A stretch of DNA of 64,000 nt from Mesorhizobium sp. AR02 (GCF_024746835.1 NZ_CP080531.1:1488001-1552000), one strand, 5' to 3'; shown: positions 36,462 to 45,322, counted from the stretch's first letter. The notes: generated by a model from the sequence alone, not told the origin. Translations and numbers: made by a program.

Positions 36462-36851
36462 TCAGTCCAGCAGGAGTTTTTCGAGCCGCGTCAGTCTTTC
36501 GGGCGTTAATTCAGGATCTGCATTGCCCGAAAAATTGCGTATGGCCTTAATCCAAGCCCGCTCGTTTGGCGTACGTTCGATGCTTAGCTCTTGGATCTTG
36601 AGGAAATCACTAGGATTGAAGAACTGCTGGAGCGCGAGCGTCCAAAGCTGATTAGCGTCGCACCCAAGCGCTCCCGCGAGCCCTGGAACACGGTCCAGCG
36701 GAACTTTGGCTTCTCCGCTCATAAATAAATAGATTATATCTGCCTTAGAGAACCCAGCGATGATAGCGATGTCTTCATAATTGTATTTTGAGGCATCAGC
36801 CCATTTTCTGATGAATTCAGCAATGGGGGTATTTTTCGTTTCGCCTAACAT
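36462..36851 (-). CDS. XRE-like HTH regulator
   Basis: 129 residues from ATG 36851 (GAGGAG eight bases upstream; an in-frame TTG lies at 36857). The helix-turn-helix is YNYEDIAIIAGFSKADIIYLF with the following SGEAKVPLDRVPGLAGALGCD typical of Cro/C1-like proteins on rhizobial replicons. The tail (TPERLTRLEKLLLD) may dimerise. A hairpin-like palindrome at 36932-36950 upstream could be its own operator. Confidence 0.75.
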   Translation of the reverse strand: MLGETKNTPIAEFIRKWADASKYNYEDIAIIAGFSKADIIYLFMSGEAKVPLDRVPGLAGALGCDANQLWTLALQQFFNPSDFLKIQELSIERTPNERAWIKAIRNFSGNADPELTPERLTRLEKLLLD

Positions 36852-36931
36852 TTTCAAGTCTCCTCAAATAAATCTAACTGATTCGACAATTTTATATCAT
36901 ATTTTGATTGGTATACGCACTGGATAATTAC

Positions 36932-36950
36932 GTTAGCCTTATGGCTAAAC
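36932..36950. promoter_or_regulatory. Palindrome upstream of XRE-like gene
   Basis: GTTAGCC-TTATG-GCTAAAC forms a near-perfect inverted repeat, followed at 36951-36963 by a related half (AGCTAAATGGCTA). It lies about 80 bases upstream of the regulator start, a usual place for an autoregulatory operator. Confidence 0.5.
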
Positions 36951-36963
36951 AGCTAAATGGCTA

Positions 36964-37425
36964 TTTATATATTTAGGTGTTCTGGCGTTTCAAACTGATA
37001 TTTACTTCGACCTGCCACCTGAGTTAACGTTTGCTCTAAAGCAATTCCTCGATTCATGGCATATGCGCCTTCTGCTGGCTTGTGTGCCAAACGGCGCTCT
37101 AGGGCATATAGTGAGCGTGCCGGCTGCCTTTCCGCTCTGACGTTGAACGCCACATCGACCGCAAAGGAAGCGGCTGGCGACCCGAATTGGCCTGAAATTG
37201 CCGTGACCCGGGCGGCAGCATTGCGCCCAATTCCGGACGTACAATTAGTCGGCTCCAATTTCCAAAAGCAGACATCCGTCGTATGGATCACGATAGTCCG
37301 CGCACGTGATCGATTTTGAACCGCATCCGATATCGATGAGGTTAGCCGCTTTTTCTATCCGAATGAGGTGGCAGATGTTCTCGCTCCGATGCGCACAGTT
37401 CACATGGAGCGCCGGTCAGCGACAG
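36964..37425. other. Intergenic, competing weak frames
   Basis: Frames at 36965-37291 (minus) and 37056-37319 (plus) overlap each other and neither shows a ribosome site or a family motif. No gene is called. Confidence 0.4.
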
Positions 37426-40400
37426 CTAATGCGCGAAGATGCGCAGCCTCGCGTTTGCGCGGCTGCACACCGTCGTCAGGCTGTCGATATACATGATTAG
37501 CTGCCGGGTTCGATTGGAGAGCGTGCTTGCGAGCGCGAGGTCGCGAGCACGCTCTACATCAAGCAGTCGCCCCGCGACCAGCCAGACCTCTTTGTTGATC
37601 CGGCGATCGCGAAGCGCCGCGCGGACCGTGGGTGCAATCTTATCCTCCGCGATGCCGTCGGCATTTTTGAATATCCGAATATTGCCGCCAGTTGGCACAG
37701 GAATAGCCGTGCTGTTCGCGGTATAGCCGCGTTGCCAGCGATCATCCTCGATCTGCGGTGACGAGGTGATGAAGAACCCAAGTGAGGCGGCTACCTGTCG
37801 TCCAACCTCCTGGATCGCAGTGACGGAGGCCTTATTATCGCTTCCATCGTTGCCCAAGGCCTTGGCGTGCAGCAGCACTACCTTAGTCTTGGAAACAAGG
37901 ATGAAATCGGCAAGCTCTTGTCCATCATCATCGAGCAGGATCAGCGGGAATTCCCGAAGCGCGTCAGCGTAGGCGTCAGGTCCAGGTCCAGTCAGGCCGA
38001 TATAGCGGCTGGTAAGCCCGAATATGGATTCCTTTTCCCATTTCGCGGTGTCGCCTGCCGCCCATGCCACCTCCCCTTTCTCGACAAAGGTCTTTTCGAG
38101 CGCGGGGATCGCCTCGGCGACATCAAGCGCTGGTACCCGATTGTCGATCACCAGATCGCGGGCTTTGACCCAGTTCCCATGCATGTAGACCTTATCGGTC
38201 TCGGCGGTGAGAATGCGGAAGGCTTGGTCGGTATTGATCCGCTCGGTGAGAGTCGTGACGGTGCCCGATGCCGAAAGCCCCTGGCCGAATTCGGCATTTA
38301 AGGCGTCGCTGGCGAGCATGTAGCGATCGGACTTGCTGTTGTAACTGATCGCGCAATCGAGTTTGCGGCCGTCGATCATGGTCACCTGGAACTTGCCGTC
38401 GACGATGTCGGCACACAGGTCGAGCACGGCGGGCGTCCTCGGCGTTGACGGTTGTCCTTCCTTGTCGGCGATGAAAACACCGAAATCGTCGAGTGGCTGA
38501 AGATCGAGTAGGATGTTCGTCGGCTCCTTGGCCTTATCCGGATCCGGGACGGCAAGCTGGGCGAATCGCTCGAAAACCCGATTGCTTGCAGTGGCCGTTG
38601 TGAGTTCCTTGTCGATGGCGGTCGCCCAGCGCACATAATCGTCGATGCTAACCCGCCGGACGCTGGCATCGGTGAGCTTGGAGCGGCTGAGACCCAGATA
38701 GCGCGCAGTGTTGTTGACGTAGCCGGCGACATTGGTCGGCAGCAGAACGGCATCTAGAAGGTCGGTGAAGGTGTCTTCAAACGATGCTGTACTGGTCGTC
38801 ATCGTTCGGATCGCGCGATCGGCCATTTCCAAGGACGCGGTCGCGAGCTTTGTGATCCGGACCTTTTGTGCCGTGCTGCTCGGACCGAACAGCCGGACCA
38901 GCTCTTCCCGGTCGAGCCGCGCGACGCCAATCTTACCGGCATCAAACGGCACGCCATCTGTGTCGAAGGCGAACAGGCGATTATTCACCCGCACCAAGAG
39001 GGTCAGTCCGAACTGCCATTCGGTGACGAAATGGCGGCTCAGATAAGGGCTTTCATCGACCGTAAAGAAGGTCCATCCCCAGACATTCTCGGGCAGACGC
39101 GCGATCGGGCGCACAACGAACCGATTGCGCGCGAGGATGCCTTCATAGGCTTCCGTTTCGACGAGCTTGTCGTGAAAACCGGCGCCGATTGAGAAGATGG
39201 CGGCGCGGCGCGGTACGAGGAGATCGTCGCGATCAAGCGATTCCAAAACCGGCAGTCGCTCGCGGAAACGCCCATCGACATATTGCTGCTCGGGCATCTG
39301 CGGAACGATCTTCTCGGGCAGGTAGGCCTCACCCGGGATGATGCTGGCGAGGCTGGTTTCGCCAGCGGCTTCGAAGGCGAGATATTGGTCCCAGCTTGTC
39401 CTGAGCCGCGAAAGCTGATCCGGGTTGCGCGCGATTACCGTCGCGGTCTGTATTTCTCGGCGCTTGGCATCGGTCGAGCGAAGCACGCGGCCGATTTGCT
39501 GGACGAGCTGTCGGTCATTGGTGAAATCATCGAGAAGGGCTACCGCCACGAAGGTTGCATCGTCGATGCCTTCGAGCAATTTCGTCTGGTGCAGCCAGAA
39601 GGTCGCACCGCCGGATGTGGCCTGGGCCTGCTTGACGGTCACGAAGCGTCCCGGATGAGCCTGGCGGTTCTCGTCCTTGCGCACCTGATCGTGGATCAGC
39701 ACGGCGTTGGACTGTTCGTCTCCAGCCAGGAGAGGCTGGAGCGCTGCCAGCGCGCTCCAGGATGCGGCCCGCACGATGATCTTGGATCCGGCAGGCTTTT
39801 CCGCGAGCAGCGATGGCGTGATCGCAAGCAGCTGCTCGGCGAAAGTTTTGATCGCAGTCTTGTCCGCTGCGGTCAAGTCCTGGTCTGTATCGTAGAGGGC
39901 GGAATCGATTGCTGGCAAACTGCCATCGCGGGTTGCGAGATCGGCAAATTCTACGACGCGCACGATCCTAGCTTCGGCGGCCTTCGGGAAGGGGAAATTG
40001 TAGGCGTAGGCGCCCCGCACCGAGAAGAGTTTATAATCGTTGCGGAACGGCGTAGCACTCAAGAGAAGTGTCGGGCGCGAAAGCGAGCGTACACTTCGGC
40101 TCCAGGATGCTGCGGGCTCATAGTGTCCTTCGTCGACGACGACAAGATCGAAAGTTGTGAGCAGGGCGAGAATTTGGTCGAGCCGCAAGAGCTCGGACGA
40201 CTGTTTCTTCTCCAACGGGCCGATACTCGCCTTTCGCGCAAGCCGATCCCGATCGATCCGTATCTTGTCGAGAGCCTGTAGGGTGCCGACCAGGATAACA
40301 CGCTCACGTGTCTCGGCCTCATGGCAGATCCGCTGAGTGCGGCCGGCATTGGGAAGGAGTATCCGGATCAATGCCGGATCGACGCCCGGTCCGGTCCAAT

Positions 40401-40809
40401 CATCACCTGCTGCGTCGGCAACGCCCATATTTGCCCAAAAGCGCCGGCGGATATCACCATACATTTGCTGGACTAGCCCCTCACGCGGCGTCAACACGAG
40501 CGCCCGGCGGAGATTGGGAAGACAGCGGGTCAGTACAGCGATGACGCCAGACTTGCCGCTACCCGTCGGCATCTTGATGAGCCCTGCTTCGGCGCGTCCA
40601 TCCGGCTGCCTGAGCCGGGCATACGCTGCGCCAAATGCTATGGCCTGCTTCTGATTACCCCACAGAGAGAGGCCGGTCGGGCTTCCCGTCCAAACCGGCA
40701 GCGCCTCAAGCGCTGTGATATCCTTTCCGTAGCCTGCCTTGTCGAAACCGTCGCTAGGTGGGATTTCGAACGTCGTGTGCCTGTCATGATAGGCAAGCTT
40801 AAGAAGCAT
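37426..40809 (-). CDS. SF2 helicase with C-terminal PD-(D/E)XK-like region
   Basis: 1127 residues, ATG 40809 after GGGGGA. Helicase motifs: Walker A PTGSGKS (81-87), motif Ia VLTPREG, motif II DEGH (226-229), motif III SATPF (251-255) and motif VI QQIGRVLR (437-444). The middle 500 residues match nothing I can name. Near the C-terminus LLDDDGQELADFILV and VVLLHAKALG place E965, D968, H981 and K983 in the order of a PD-(D/E)XK-type nuclease core. A single-chain helicase-nuclease standing alone in an integrase island beside an NYN protein fits a phage- or plasmid-defence effector; no known system name is claimed. Confidence 0.85.
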   Translation of the reverse strand: MLLKLAYHDRHTTFEIPPSDGFDKAGYGKDITALEALPVWTGSPTGLSLWGNQKQAIAFGAAYARLRQPDGRAEAGLIKMPTGSGKSGVIAVLTRCLPNLRRALVLTPREGLVQQMYGDIRRRFWANMGVADAAGDDWTGPGVDPALIRILLPNAGRTQRICHEAETRERVILVGTLQALDKIRIDRDRLARKASIGPLEKKQSSELLRLDQILALLTTFDLVVVDEGHYEPAASWSRSVRSLSRPTLLLSATPFRNDYKLFSVRGAYAYNFPFPKAAEARIVRVVEFADLATRDGSLPAIDSALYDTDQDLTAADKTAIKTFAEQLLAITPSLLAEKPAGSKIIVRAASWSALAALQPLLAGDEQSNAVLIHDQVRKDENRQAHPGRFVTVKQAQATSGGATFWLHQTKLLEGIDDATFVAVALLDDFTNDRQLVQQIGRVLRSTDAKRREIQTATVIARNPDQLSRLRTSWDQYLAFEAAGETSLASIIPGEAYLPEKIVPQMPEQQYVDGRFRERLPVLESLDRDDLLVPRRAAIFSIGAGFHDKLVETEAYEGILARNRFVVRPIARLPENVWGWTFFTVDESPYLSRHFVTEWQFGLTLLVRVNNRLFAFDTDGVPFDAGKIGVARLDREELVRLFGPSSTAQKVRITKLATASLEMADRAIRTMTTSTASFEDTFTDLLDAVLLPTNVAGYVNNTARYLGLSRSKLTDASVRRVSIDDYVRWATAIDKELTTATASNRVFERFAQLAVPDPDKAKEPTNILLDLQPLDDFGVFIADKEGQPSTPRTPAVLDLCADIVDGKFQVTMIDGRKLDCAISYNSKSDRYMLASDALNAEFGQGLSASGTVTTLTERINTDQAFRILTAETDKVYMHGNWVKARDLVIDNRVPALDVAEAIPALEKTFVEKGEVAWAAGDTAKWEKESIFGLTSRYIGLTGPGPDAYADALREFPLILLDDDGQELADFILVSKTKVVLLHAKALGNDGSDNKASVTAIQEVGRQVAASLGFFITSSPQIEDDRWQRGYTANSTAIPVPTGGNIRIFKNADGIAEDKIAPTVRAALRDRRINKEVWLVAGRLLDVERARDLALASTLSNRTRQLIMYIDSLTTVCSRANARLRIFAH

Positions 40810-40858
40810 CCAGTTTCCCCCGTCTTGGCGACCTCGGAGATAGAGAGGCAGACTACAG

Positions 40859-41047
40859 TCATTTGTCTACTCGTTTTCGCGCAACTGCTGCTAAAGCGCC
40901 TCGATTATCTTTGCCTGGCTGCTCACCGAGAAGTACGGCTTTGGCAATGCAGTGATCATGCACGTAACCCACTTCGATCCATATGGGCACGCCTTCTGGG
41001 TTGTGGCGAACAGCGACGTTACGGCGCATTAGTTTCCGGGGCAGCAT
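40859..41047 (-). CDS. Possible small gene upstream of helicase
   Basis: 62 residues from ATG 41047 (frame open to GTG 41071). The reading NVAVRHNPEGVPIWIEVGYV, then HDHCIAKAVLLG, looks protein-like and ends 50 bases upstream of the helicase start in the same direction. There is no ribosome site of note and no known family, so it is uncertain. Confidence 0.35.
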   Translation of the reverse strand: MLPRKLMRRNVAVRHNPEGVPIWIEVGYVHDHCIAKAVLLGEQPGKDNRGALAAVARKRVDK

Positions 41048-41513
41048 CCCATCATCGGCGAGGAGTGGCACTGGCCGCTCTCCGCTGGGCGCGGCAGAAA
41101 CCCGACAGTCGTCTATCGGCCAAACCCGGTCATCCGTTGCGCTTACCTATTTGGCAAAGGCAGGGAGTGAGGTTCAGTTAAAGTACGATTTCACACTGAT
41201 GCGGTGTCCTGGCTCAAGTGTTATTCCGGTCGAAGTTCAGCTGCACCCGACGTCCGAGCGTCGCCAAGCTCGAAATAAAGCGAATGGAGTATGACATAAA
41301 GGACATTATGTCATATAGAGACGCGAGCTTTTCGATGCGGCAGCACGCCTCGATGTTGTCGACCTCTGCTTCGCCTTCTCAGGCTGGGAAGGGGGGCGTT
41401 ATCTGCACAATAGAAATCCGCTCCCAGTTTCCGTACACCATACGAGCCCAAAAACTGCTTCTTTGCCGCATGGGTTAGCAATGCGGAAAACGGTCGTTTT
41501 CAGGACACACTCG
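41048..41513. other. Intergenic, right edge of helicase region
   Basis: No supported gene. Contains ACATAAAGGACATTATGTC-like inverted sequence near 41294-41312, possibly a small operator or hairpin. Confidence 0.4.
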
Positions 41514-41717
41514 CTACCGGGATTGCTGACGTAGGACCCGTGCCTCCCGGAGCAGGGAATTGCGGTCGGTGCCCAGCATGCTGATGAGGCCCCGCGCCTG
41601 CTCCTCGGTGATACCGGTTTCCTCGGCCAGATGAATTGCAAGCTTATCGCGCTCCGTCATGCGCGAGCCGTCGCCTTTGTCGTCGCCCATGGTGAGTTGT
41701 CCCTTCTCACTTGGCAT
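41514..41717 (-). CDS. Small DUF3606-like stress protein
   Basis: 67 residues from ATG 41717 (a second ATG at 41690). The motif ETGITEEQARGLISMLGTDR, followed by NSLLREAR, resembles DUF3606-type small proteins and closely matches the tail of the gene at 42425. A perfect EcfG-type promoter lies 22 bases upstream, so it is probably induced in the general stress response. The molecular function is unknown. Confidence 0.8.
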   Translation of the reverse strand: MPSEKGQLTMGDDKGDGSRMTERDKLAIHLAEETGITEEQARGLISMLGTDRNSLLREARVLRQQSR

Positions 41718-41738
41718 CTATCCCTCAAGCTCAAGCGC

Positions 41739-41763
41739 AACGGCGGGCACTGTATTTCGTTCC
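41739..41763 (-). promoter_or_regulatory. EcfG-type promoter (GGAAC-N16-CGTT)
   Basis: Read on the minus strand, GGAAC (41763-41759) and CGTT (41742-41739) are separated by 16 bases, the exact alphaproteobacterial general-stress sigma-factor promoter. It drives the small DUF3606-like gene. Confidence 0.85.
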
Positions 41764-41998
41764 GCACCCTTCGTGATTGAAAGGGTGCCCCTGCACCCCT
41801 GCCTGACCGGCGAGGCTGCCAGAGGGGTTGGGTGCGGCCGCAGGCGAAGCCGAGGCTCGGCCTTCTTGCGGACACGAGGGGCGGGAGCCCCTTAGAACCG
41901 AAAAACCACTTGATTCACCCCTTGCGTGGGATAGCGTATCGACCTACCTACCGCCAAAAAAGCGCCCTTCGTTTGTCCCAAATTTCGGGGATAATTCC

Positions 41999-42373
41999 AT
42001 GGACACCGAAACCGCTATCTCTGTCGTTCTTTTGGAAGATGAGCCGCTTATCGCGATCGACATTGAAGACCAGCTTCAAAGCGCGGGCTTCAACATCGTG
42101 AAAGTGCTGTCGACCTGCGCCGACGCTTTGGAGTGGCTGCAAAACCACTCGCCCGACATCGCCATCCTCGATCTCGAACTGCGCGACGGAGCCTGCGAAG
42201 CGGTTGCTCATATGCTCATGGATCGCAAGATCCCGTTCATCATCCATTCGGGCATTTTACCCCAGCTCCATGACCCGATTTTCCTCAGTGGTCAGTGGGT
42301 GATGAAACCCAGCGCACCGGAGGAGCTTGCCAAAGCCATTCACGCCGCCCTAGGGCAGCCAGCCTCGTTTTGA
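41999..42373 (+). CDS. Single-domain response regulator
   Basis: 124 residues, receiver domain only. The start at 41999 gives MDTETAISVVLLEDEPLIAI; the open frame extends to 41828 without resemblance. Acidic residues EDE (13-15), the phospho-acceptor Asp in IAILDLELRDG and Lys in WVMKPSAPEEL are present; the Thr/Ser position is Ser (IIHSG). Such stand-alone receivers in rhizobia often act in general stress or cell-cycle relays. Its neighbours are EcfG-type stress genes. Confidence 0.9.
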   Translation: MDTETAISVVLLEDEPLIAIDIEDQLQSAGFNIVKVLSTCADALEWLQNHSPDIAILDLELRDGACEAVAHMLMDRKIPFIIHSGILPQLHDPIFLSGQWVMKPSAPEELAKAIHAALGQPASF

Positions 42374-42424
42374 GCAGCGCGACAGTCGATTCTCTTGCGC
42401 TCGTGAACCTGCACCGCGAGGACC

Positions 42425-42907
42425 TCAATGCTGAGCTTTCAGACTCCTTGCCTCTTTCAGCAGGGACGCCCGGTCGATGCCGATCATATGGATAAGCTCC
42501 CGGGCCTGCGCCTCTGTGATGCCCGTTTCGCGTGCCAGGAATCGAACCAGGAACTCCTCTTCCTCCTCCATCCGCCCACGCTCCCGCCGCTTCTGATCCT
42601 TGAGGGACGGGGGCTTGATCTCAGCGTCACGCTGTGAGTCCAGGTCGGCGTCCTCATCCTCGTCCTTCACGACCAGGCCTGCTTCCTTAGCTGCTGCAAG
42701 GAAGGCGCGTCGCGCATTGTCGACATCGTCCTTTGATGTCAGGCGCCCGGTGCAGGCGCGGAGGGCAGCCCGGTAAGCCGGGCCATGTTCTTCGGGCCAC
42801 CGCTCCATCATGAACACAGCCGCCTGTGCGACACTGGCCAACCTCCGGAACTCGCCTGGCTTTGACGTCTCAACCACGATCGCAACGTCAAAAAAGGCAT
42901 CGTTCAT
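42425..42907 (-). CDS. DUF982-like protein with DUF3606-like tail
   Basis: 160 residues. The first 90 match DUF982-type rhizobial proteins (RLASVAQAAVFMMERWPEEH, then YRAALRACTGRL and ARRAFLAAAKEAGLVV). An acidic linker follows, then RETGITEAQARELIHMIGID and ASLLKEAR, nearly the same as the protein at 41514. It looks like a fusion of two small stress-protein modules. A perfect EcfG-type promoter lies upstream. The function is unknown. Confidence 0.85.
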   Translation of the reverse strand: MNDAFFDVAIVVETSKPGEFRRLASVAQAAVFMMERWPEEHGPAYRAALRACTGRLTSKDDVDNARRAFLAAAKEAGLVVKDEDEDADLDSQRDAEIKPPSLKDQKRRERGRMEEEEEFLVRFLARETGITEAQARELIHMIGIDRASLLKEARSLKAQH

Positions 42908-42935
42908 GCACAGCCCTCGTCCGGATTGGCATGCG

Positions 42936-42960
42936 AACGAAGGAGAAAGGTATTCGTTCC
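42936..42960 (-). promoter_or_regulatory. EcfG-type promoter (GGAAC-N16-CGTT)
   Basis: On the minus strand GGAAC (42960-42956), 16 bases, CGTT (42939-42936). It is 29 bases upstream of the DUF982-like start. Confidence 0.85.
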
Positions 42961-43059
42961 GTTAACCGGAAACTCGCAACGTCTCAATCCTATTCTGTAA
43001 GTGACTGGACGGACATTGTTGCGGAGGCTAGACCCCATGCCAGGAAGGGTGAAAACCCA

Positions 43060-43275
43060 ATGGATGCCAACCGGCTCGACCACAAACTCGATTGCAAGAC
43101 GTGCGGGACGATCCAGATGGATATCCCCGACAACGCCACTGAGAACACGCCTATCCATTGTAGCAGCTGCGGCGGCTACCTCGGCGAGTGGGGCGAACTT
43201 CAGGACGATTTTCACAGGCAGGCCGGCGACACCCAGGCCTTCGACCTGAACCACGGCAACATCACCAAGAAATAG
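43060..43275 (+). CDS. Small zinc-ribbon protein
   Basis: 71 residues from ATG 43060, with GGAAGGG upstream. Two CxxC knuckles (LDCKTCGTIQ and IHCSSCGGYLGEWGEL) form a likely zinc ribbon. The role is unknown. It is followed by a strong intrinsic terminator. Confidence 0.75.
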   Translation: MDANRLDHKLDCKTCGTIQMDIPDNATENTPIHCSSCGGYLGEWGELQDDFHRQAGDTQAFDLNHGNITKK

Positions 43276-43430
43276 CAATGGGCGGGCGGACGCACGGCTG
43301 CCATGCAAAATTGTGCGTTGCACAATATTGGGCAAACGACGACTTTTATCGCGTCGGCCATCTACTCCTCCCAGATGCGATGCCGACACAAGGCGAGCCA
43401 CACCTCCTCCCGTGGCGAGCTTCAGATCGA

Positions 43431-43465
43431 ACCCGCTGCCACCTCCTCCCGGCAGCGGGTTTTTT
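43431..43465 (+). terminator. Intrinsic terminator
   Basis: A 10-base stem ACCCGCTGCC (43431-43440) and GGCAGCGGGT (43451-43460) with a 10-base loop runs straight into five further T residues (six with the stem's last T). It is a convincing Rho-independent terminator, though 155 bases after the zinc-ribbon stop. Confidence 0.85.
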
Positions 43466-43648
43466 CATGGGCCGATGGTTCGCCTAGATCAAAGATGCGC
43501 TCGACCTCGTCATGCCGACGGTCATAGAGCTTGGGTCGGACATTATCATCGATAGGAGGATCTGGCGTAGACGTATTTGTCTAAGGGCCAGCGGGACCCG
43601 CCACCCTCGCTTCAGCAGTTGGGATGGCCGGCAGGAATTTGCGCAATT

Positions 43649-43813
43649 CTATTTCTTTTTTACCGCTGCTGCTGGGTTCTGTCCCGTTGCCGCCTTGGTC
43701 TTTGCATCCTTCGAATGCGCAGCGATGGCAGGGCCGGCACCGGTTTTCTTGCGCATATCACCTGACTTTTCTGGAGCGGCTTTTTTGCCAAATAGTTTCG
43801 TGAAGAATCCCAT
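43649..43813 (-). CDS. Small basic protein coupled to upstream gene
   Basis: 54 residues (MGFFTKLFGKKAAPEKSGDM start, VKKK end), Lys/Ala-rich with no known motif. It is supported by position: the upstream gene ends TGA one base before this ATG, and its last codons (GGA GGA) form the ribosome site. Probably the last gene of the yciF-like operon. Function unknown. Confidence 0.7.
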   Translation of the reverse strand: MGFFTKLFGKKAAPEKSGDMRKKTGAGPAIAAHSKDAKTKAATGQNPAAAVKKK

Positions 43814-43814
43814 G

Positions 43815-44306
43815 TCATCCTCCGATGGCGTCGTCAGACGCGGATTGCAATTCCGAATAATCTACCGATGCTACAATCGTACCCTGGGCATTGCGCGCTC
43901 GCACGGCCCAACCGGTTGGTGCTCGGTTATTGTCCAGGGCGTCACGCCATAAATCCTCGGCCGACCTGCGGACTTCCGCTTCAACCGCCCCAAGGTGAGG
44001 CAGCTTAATACCGGGCAACTGGCGGACCACTCCGTCGTCCTCATATTCCAGACTGTAGCTGTCGGCGTCGACTGGCGCATCGTAGTTCTGCCCAACAGGT
44101 TCCGGGTTGTCCGCTGGCGTTGCCGTGTCCGAGCCAAAGGTCGCTATCTGGACCAGTACGACCTTGGCCGCATCCACAAGCTGTTCGTCGGTTCGGGCAG
44201 TTTCGCCGGCCGCAAGCGTGACGCGCACCTGTTCACCCCCTTCGCCTTGGAATTCAACCAGATGGGCATCCTGGCCTTGCAGCACGCGGGTGTCGACAAC
44301 CTCCAT
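43815..44306 (-). CDS. Hypothetical protein in stress operon
   Basis: 163 residues, acidic, no signal peptide. The first 60 residues read like a small beta-rich domain (DAHLVEFQGEGGEQVRVTLA); the middle resembles DUF6894-like proteins (LEYEDDGVVRQLPGIKLP); and it ends GWAVRARNAQGTIVASVDYS. It follows the ferritin-fold gene by 81 bases and is coupled to the 54-residue gene after it, so the three are probably one operon. Confidence 0.75.
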   Translation of the reverse strand: MEVVDTRVLQGQDAHLVEFQGEGGEQVRVTLAAGETARTDEQLVDAAKVVLVQIATFGSDTATPADNPEPVGQNYDAPVDADSYSLEYEDDGVVRQLPGIKLPHLGAVEAEVRRSAEDLWRDALDNNRAPTGWAVRARNAQGTIVASVDYSELQSASDDAIGG

Positions 44307-44387
44307 AATCTTCTCCTGTTGGCTGGGATCAACTTGAGCCCCGGCGATCGCCAGGGCTCGGGAAGCTACGAAATTGATTACTCTCCG

Positions 44388-44900
44388 CTAAGCGGCCTCG
44401 GCGGCCAGGTTCACGGCCGACTCGGCGAGCGCCGTCAATGCCTCGTCGGTGGCCTTTTCTTCGCCAAGCGTGAGGTTGAGAATCGACACCGCTTCGTCGA
44501 GGCCGAGTTCGGAAGCCCAAGTCTTCATGGTGCCGTAGCGCGAGATCTCGTAGTGCTCGACAGCCTGCGCAACGGCCAGAAGGCCGGCATCCAGGGCAGG
44601 AGTGCCCTTGTATTCTTCCATGATCTCGGCACCTTCGTCGGTGATGCCGACGATGGCGGCGCAGGTCTTGGCCTGCGGCTTCTTGCCGATCACTTCGAAA
44701 ACCTCTTCCAGACGCGCAACGTGCTCCTGGGTTTCACCGTGGTGCTTCTCGAACGCAGCCTTCAGATCGGGGCTTTGCGCCGCCTTGGCCATTTTCGGCA
44801 GCGTCGCGATTATCTTCTTCTCGGCGAAATAGATGTCCTTCAGCGTGTCGTGGAACAGTTCGCTTAGGCCCTTGTTGGAGGCCGCTTTGGTCGTTGCCAT
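44388..44900 (-). CDS. YciE/YciF-like ferritin-fold stress protein
   Basis: 170 residues from ATG 44900, after GGGAG. The four-helix ferritin-like fold of the YciE/YciF (DUF892) family is clear: LSELFHDTLKDIYFAEKKII, KHHGETQEHVARLEEVFEVI, VAQAVEHYEISRYGTMKTWA and LGLDEAVSILNLTLGEEKATD. Conserved Glu and His residues could bind a di-metal centre. In rhizobia these proteins belong to the EcfG regulon, matching the promoter found upstream. Confidence 0.93.
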   Translation of the reverse strand: MATTKAASNKGLSELFHDTLKDIYFAEKKIIATLPKMAKAAQSPDLKAAFEKHHGETQEHVARLEEVFEVIGKKPQAKTCAAIVGITDEGAEIMEEYKGTPALDAGLLAVAQAVEHYEISRYGTMKTWASELGLDEAVSILNLTLGEEKATDEALTALAESAVNLAAEAA

Positions 44901-44943
44901 AGTTGTGTCTCCCTTGTTGAGCCTCGACGCGAGGCGCACAGGA

Positions 44944-44968
44944 AACTTCGATCAACGCAAGTGGTTCC
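44944..44968 (-). promoter_or_regulatory. EcfG-type promoter (GGAAC-N17-GTT)
   Basis: On the minus strand GGAAC (44968-44964) is followed after 17 bases by GTT (44946-44944); the base before GTT is A rather than the preferred C. It lies 44 bases upstream of the ferritin-fold gene. Confidence 0.7.
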
Positions 44969-45012
44969 AGCTCTGGGTGAGACGGCCGGAGCGAGCACTC
45001 CGGAGCCCTTGA

Positions 45013-45225
45013 TCAGTCGATCTTAAGCCGGTCGGACAGGCACTTTGCTGCCTTCTGGCCAAGCGCCTCCTTGAATGCGGCAGCCGCGGCATCGCAGCGC
45101 TCTCTTGAAGGCCCGTTGATCATCAAGATGATTTGCGCGGATTTGGCGGTAAGTCCGTGCCTGGCCACAAATTCCGTGACGTCGTATCGGCCGTCTCCTT
45201 CCGTGGGTTTGCGACCTTGCATCAT
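45013..45225 (-). CDS. Small DUF3606-like protein
   Basis: 70 residues from ATG 45225; the open frame to 45390 overlaps the MucR-like gene in another register and is not used. The reading RYDVTEFVARHGLTAKSAQI, then INGPSRERCDAAAAAFKEAL, follows the same helix pattern as the DUF3606-like proteins nearby. Function unknown. Confidence 0.6.
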   Translation of the reverse strand: MMQGRKPTEGDGRYDVTEFVARHGLTAKSAQIILMINGPSRERCDAAAAAFKEALGQKAAKCLSDRLKID

Positions 45226-45322
45226 CCCTCTATGCAGCGGCACGTCGTGATAGGTGTTATTATCGGATGCGCGATTTTCGCGCCGGCTGGAGCTGAGCTC
45301 CGCGGATGACTCGCTATCGGAG

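Noticed and set aside
36965..37319. Overlapping frames on both strands
   Set aside because: They contradict each other and neither has start-site support.
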